From Calonectria ilicicola (Eukaryota; Ascomycota; Sordariomycetes; Hypocreales; Nectriaceae), in NCBI GenBank assembly GCA_020809705.1, contig CP085833.1:4340001-4404000 (forward strand): a stretch of 64,000 nt of DNA, written 5' to 3'. Position 1 is the stretch's first letter, and each line of letters opens with the position of its first letter. The position numbers and the translations under genes are program-made. Below the pieces are notes generated by a model. That model had not been told where the DNA came from. It saw only the letters and a program-made list of their open reading frames with translations, and ran no database searches. Positions 59,001 through 64,000 of this stretch are shown here, piece after piece.

Positions 59001-62000
59001 AGACACACACATCGAGCACCACATCCCGTAATGGGTGGTTCGGACGGTAATGTACATACGGTGGCAGTGGTGGTGGTGGTGGGTGTTTGATGCATCCTGA
59101 ATGCGTGTGCCATCCATTCCGATGACATGGTAACAACCTCTGACGGAACTCTTAACGTTGGGCCTTATGGTTGATTAACCACCAGGATATCATGCCCTCT
59201 CCGCCATACAGTACAGTACATACACCGTTTGAGATCACTCTCTTTAGCCTATGTGGCGTGCCGCCTCTCGGTCAGTTTCCTCAGAGCTGGCCTGTTGCCC
59301 CCATGTCGTTTTGCTTCTTTCTCGGTCAATTTACCCCCCGCTGTTGCTCGCCCGACCACCTGGTCCAAGAAGCTCTGATACAGTCATCACGACCCTTCCT
59401 TCTGTCGTTTTCGCTCCGCCTTTTGCCCCTTTACCGTCTCGTCTCCTTAGTTGGAGGGGATCTTCCTCCCAGACCGCAATCGCGACAAACAGCAGGGGAG
59501 AACAACACCGTCTGTCCCCAGGGTCTGGCTCCGCCCCGGCTCACCTCCCAGTAGGTCTCAACTCCCTTGTGTCCCGGCGCTCCGCTGGGGGTCCGGAACA
59601 GCTTCACCCCTGTTCCGGGACCCTTTCGATTGGGACCGCCCATCAACGTCGCCTCCCGCCTCTTTGGCTTTAGCTAGAAAACTTGCTCGCCTAGATAGAG
59701 ACTAGAACGGTGATGACAGACACTGGAGCTCTTGAAGCTTCTCGCGAAGCTCTGTGCTTGCTTGCACCTGCGCCAGTGCCCATACGAGGTTCTTGCCCTG
59801 CCTCGGGTAGAGCATCTGGGGCCACCAAACTCAAGAGCCAGGAAGGGATCACCTCCCGAAGCCACCGACGAAAGTGATGGCCCCCAGTGCGCATGCCTTC
59901 CAAGACACAACTCAATTCATGCCCATTGGGATTTCCTCTCATTCAGCCCGCCTAAGGCTGTATCATTATGGGGTGCGACGCCGTGATCAGTAACTGAATT
60001 GCCCATGATTCGTCGATCACTTCCCCAAATCAATATACCGAAACACCAGTGGCCAGACTAGTCACGGGAGTGCCCACGGAGGCGTTCATGGCGTTCATGT
60101 CGTCGATGGCGTCTCGGTTGCCCCCGTTCACGTTTTTCCGGCCGGCTCTGCGACAAGCGCTCCCTCCTCGCCGCCCACGCCGGCATCGTCACCCCGTGGG
60201 CTGCCTCGGCCTCTAGACGCTTCTATTTTTTTTTTTTGGTTTTTGATGGCAACAGTCACTTTTCGCCATATCTCCCCCCACTCTCCCATCTTGACCTCGA
60301 TCCTCGCGTCAGCCATCCCGGCTCATCCCACCCAGAGCTAACGCGATCGGATCCATGTCATCTTGTCACCGATTCCGGTTCAAGGCGCATCGTATATGTC
60401 TCTGAAAAAATTTTGTAAATGCTCCTCCCTTCAAGCCACCAGGGATGGTTGCTAGGTGCCCCCCCTCCAAGGCCCACGACTCCGAGGACCGACCCCAACT
60501 TTGTTCCCAGCGCAAGGACCCCCCATCCCTCGAGTTTTCTGGGACCGCATGGACTCGTGGCCGACGGGGCAAGGCTGCCCGTCCAGGCATAGCGGCCGCT
60601 GTTGGAGCATTCCCAAGGGATGGGAAGCGGCGCGGTTGGTGGGGCTCTGGAAAAGGATGGAAGGAATCCTAGAGGATGGAACGGCTGGTGGCTGTCCGCT
60701 CGAGAGACACCAAAGGGACCCCGGGGAGCGCCGTGGCCGGCACCGCGCGGTGGTTCTTCTCCAAAGCGCCGGGAGACTGACTAGATCTCCTGTGTTGCTG
60801 ATCAATTCTATGTGATCTGCCTCAGGCGTTTATGGGTTTATGCTGAATGTCGATCTGCCGCGAACATGCGTTGTTGCTCGCATTGATATTCGTGAGGCCT
60901 GATGGAGGCTCTGGTTCTGGTAATTAAGAGGTTAATCTTATCTTATCGTCCTTATTCAATATAAGAATTTTTACTTTATGTCAATTTTGCTTAGGGCTGC
61001 GACAAGGCATTGGACGGTTTCATTCCCAGTGGTCGGTCACGGGACTGCGGTGGCAAGCGTCTGAATCAAATCTTCAACGCCGCAATGAGCCCCAGTGAGA
61101 AGGGCAGAAAAAAAAATTACACTGACCGACTCAATCCGTCCCGCCCTCCCGCCCTCCCACCCACATCCAATGCGCCGTGGCCCGAGCTGCCCGACCGCTG
61201 AATAAAAACTGTAGGGCTCATGCTGGGGCTCCCATGAGTTCGTCCCTCGCTTGGGGGCCGTTCAGAGGGCTCCGCGATGCATACAGCACACAGCCCGCCT
61301 CTTCACCGTATCAAATCGCAACTTATCCTCAAGAGACGGCGTTATCCCCAATGTCGGAGGTTAATGAACAGTGTGCATTAGCTCCGCGGGAGGATACCTC
61401 GACGCACACCGTATCACACACCAAACGACAGGTTCCTCCCCGGGCGACGACCGCGGAAGCTTGCACAGTGTCCCGCCCGCTCACACGTGTGTTTCTCCCG
61501 TTGCGTCGTCTGCCTCTAGCTCACTTCTGGGCCGGGGGCCAGACTTGCATGGCCACTTGCACATCGCGCCAGCCGACTGACAATTGGCAGTGTGCCAGTT
61601 CACATGAGCTTTGTGCATGGAGCTTTGACGCCCTCCCAGCACACCAGCTTCATGAAACCGACGAACCCACCACCATTCCAACACGTGCATTTGAGACCGC
61701 CTGATTCGGACTGACAATGGACTGAATCGAGCAACTGTCGCTTTCCTCACCTGACCGATTCTGGCGCGCTACGTCGTGAACCGGTCATGGCAGCATGATG
61801 GTGACGTACGGAGAGGGCAATTGAGTTCGCACTACCAGACTCATTGGGACACCACTTCGCCCAGCACAATAAGATTCATGTCTCCAAAGCCATGAATCGC
61901 AGGTTTGGATCAGACGAAACCTAGTCCGCGGTTCCCACCACCCTCTACGTGGAGCCCGTGCCATTCAACGGCTTCGATCCCAAGATGGCAATCGTCGTCC

Positions 62001-64000
62001 CAATGTCGTGTGCTCACTGTCCGACCTCGGTGGAAATGTCACCCCGTCCTGTTATCACGGCGATTACCCTTTTACTGGGGGAAGGAAGCCCAGGCAGGGA
62101 GGCAGAGAGGATACAAGCGCACATGCAGAGAGCGCGAGATGAGAGGAAACCTCGGCAATCAGATTTTCATACCATATTGCTTTGTTGAGTCCATTCGGCC
62201 GTCGGTCCCCCCATCAGCGTCACAAGCCAAATTCGGACAGAATCCATTTTTGGACGACAGGTTACATCTCGCTGTCAAGTCGCATCAGCCCTCGTCAATC
62301 GTGGAATCTAGATGTCACCCTACTAGCTAGCCCCCCCACTCTTCGTGTCATGATCGCAAAGTTGTCCATTCCTGTTTCTTCATCCACCTTTCCCAAGTCA
62401 TTATTTTCTCTCTCATGGTCTAATTCGTGGTATTCCACCATCCGCCCCAGATTTTCGTCCCGCAGCCATTGGCTCTCGGCTCGCTGTTTTGACTTTGCCG
62501 ATCTTTTCCCCGTTCAAGCGCATCACCAACTTGGACGCCGCCTTGCTCTAGTCTGGAGCGTGTCAATGCAGCCTGCCTTGATGCCTCGTCACCCAGGCAT
62601 CAATATGCCGGTGACCCTTGTCTGCTGCAGCTGGGCTCTGCCACCACTAGTTCACAACCGAGACGTTACCAAGCAGGTGGCAGAAAATAGGACAGCCATT
62701 GGTAACAAAAAATAGAACAGGTTATACGAAAGGAATGAAAGGATTAACTGCATGCAGGGAACGTATGAAACTTTTTTATTTTCCGTGGCAATCTTACTTG
62801 TATGGATTTTGGTCATTTTACTTGTAATTTCCTCACCAGAGTGCTCTGACAGGTCATGGCAAAGGATTCTGTATCGTCCCATCTATTCTGATGGTCCTGT
62901 CACCCGGGAGCTTACAAAGTGAACTCCTTCGAGAACCACTTTTTTTCAACGATGGGATATCCCAGCTTGTTACATACATCCCTCAAGTCCGCAAAATGCC
63001 GTCATGATCACCCCAGCGCCCAAGCTTTATCTCTTCATATATTTTGCAGCCAAGCTCTGCAGACCTCAGCTGACAATTTGTGGACCGCCCTTAACTGCGC
63101 GCATAGACATGATCTCCCGGGCTCAGAACTCGGTTGGTTGCAATTAACTAAAGCTGAGCCTGAGCTCTTCAATAGTTGGTTCAGTTGGGACGAGTTGAGC
63201 ACGCGCCATCGCGGGGTCTATCCGGTTCAGTCATCCACCTGAAGGGAGCTACACCGGTCTACATTGGTCATTGATTACAACCAACTCGAGCCCGGGAAGG
63301 CAACCGGTGAAAAAAAGCTGTTCCCAAGATGCAACGTGTTGCGGTTGCAGCAACAATTAGTCCAATTCCCATTCCAACCGAGCGCAACAACAGACCCAAG
63401 CTGGTCTCAATGCGTCAACTGGCTAGTCCATCTACAATCAATTAGGTGAGCGGAAGCTGGCGCAACCAAAGCTTCCTCCCCCCCTCCCCCCCCTGGTTCA
63501 ATGTTAGTGTAATGTACCGCGCGCGACAATGTCCGAACAGAGGTCGTATGCACCGACGGTGCATTTCATGCAACAGGAATTACGTTCATGTCAGCAATGT
63601 TGAGATGTCTGAGATGCGAAGGAGCTCGGCAGTTAGGAATCAAGCGGCAATCGTACAATCGGATCGAAGCAAGAAATGACATGCGACGAAAGGGTTGCAA
63701 ACTTGCAAGGGCAGAGGAGGGGGGCCGCCCCCCAACGGGCTTTTGGGGTTTCAGTACATGGAATCAGTTAATGTCACGGTCCCTTTTGTGAGAGCGACCA
63801 CCCCGCATCATGCAATCTGATGTATCTGTACCAGCTCTACAACGGTTCCGGTTCGCCCGTAAACCTGTTTGATTTCTTTGTTGAGACTTGGATGGCAGTA
63901 AACGGGCCGTCCATCGGTAATCTAACCTGGTTGCATCGAATCGAGCATCCACGAACCAGGTCAGTATGCATACTACCCAAAGCAGGCAGAAAATTTTTTC
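56037..64000. other. 8-kb GC-rich region without a supported gene
   Basis: The first kilobase is the promoter and leader of the Ser/Pro-rich protein gene. Beyond it, many long frames overlap on both strands (longest 57760-59136 minus, 458 codons). Their translations are rich in Arg, Pro, Ser, Gly and Cys, show no domain and alternate between strands, as expected of GC-rich non-coding DNA. A small imperfect hairpin lies at 59590-59622. The right end may be a promoter of a gene beyond the window. Confidence 0.5.
59590..59622. repeat. Short imperfect inverted repeat (hairpin)
   Basis: GGTCCGGAACAG is followed, after a short loop, by CTGTTCCGGGACC, which is complementary apart from one bulged base. 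It is not followed by a T run and is not placed at the end of a gene, so no terminator role is claimed. Confidence 0.6.

Noticed and set aside
59590..59622. Hairpin as a transcription terminator
   Set aside because: Not at the end of any gene, lacks a T run, and fungal nuclear genes do not use such terminators.

Overview
The window reads as nuclear DNA of a filamentous ascomycete. Genes are monocistronic and lie on both strands. They are cut by short introns (mostly 50-110 nt) with GTAAGT-like donors. The families are typically fungal: Zn2Cys6 regulators, an NmrA-like protein, a rhodopsin-domain membrane protein, a GPI-anchored Cys-rich protein and a GH13 alpha-glucosidase. Sordariomycetes, probably Hypocreales, is my best guess from the style of the small and disordered conserved proteins; this is inference, not a database result. 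All exon boundaries were worked out by hand from splice signals and reading-frame continuity.

Region 1 (1-8.3 kb) holds four genes on the minus strand: an NmrA-like NAD(P)-binding protein (cut by the left edge), an ATZ/TRZ-type amidohydrolase with all metal ligands, and two unrelated Zn2Cys6 transcription factors. This looks like a small catabolic or detoxification locus with its own regulators. Region 2 (8.3-25 kb) is AT-richer and gene-poor. It holds a seven-TM rhodopsin-domain (PTH11-like) protein, a two-module Cys-rich GPI-anchored surface protein, a short-chain dehydrogenase, two decayed secreted-protein genes (a CE5 cutinase/acetylxylan esterase and a CBM18 chitin-binding protein), and a frameshifted hypothetical gene. 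The predicted intron of that last gene lies almost entirely inside a near-perfect inverted repeat.

Region 3 (25-43.5 kb) is almost free of coding sequence. Two very small spliced or unspliced genes (90 and 151 aa) and one intron-containing tRNA-Asp lie in gene deserts of about 8.6 and 9.8 kb that are full of homopolymer and pyrimidine tracts. Region 4 (43.5-56.3 kb) has the 151-aa gene, a metallo-beta-lactamase-fold protein with an N-terminal Cys4 motif, an intronless GH13 maltase-type enzyme and a large Ser/Pro-rich disordered protein. Region 5 (56.3-64 kb) is GC-rich, with long open frames on both strands but no convincing gene.

The strongest candidates for something unusual are the hairpin intron at 23.6-23.75 kb, where the only mismatch between the 46-bp arms falls on the T of the GT splice donor, and the two tiny genes isolated in large intergenic deserts. 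No CRISPR array, rRNA or intact transposon was seen.
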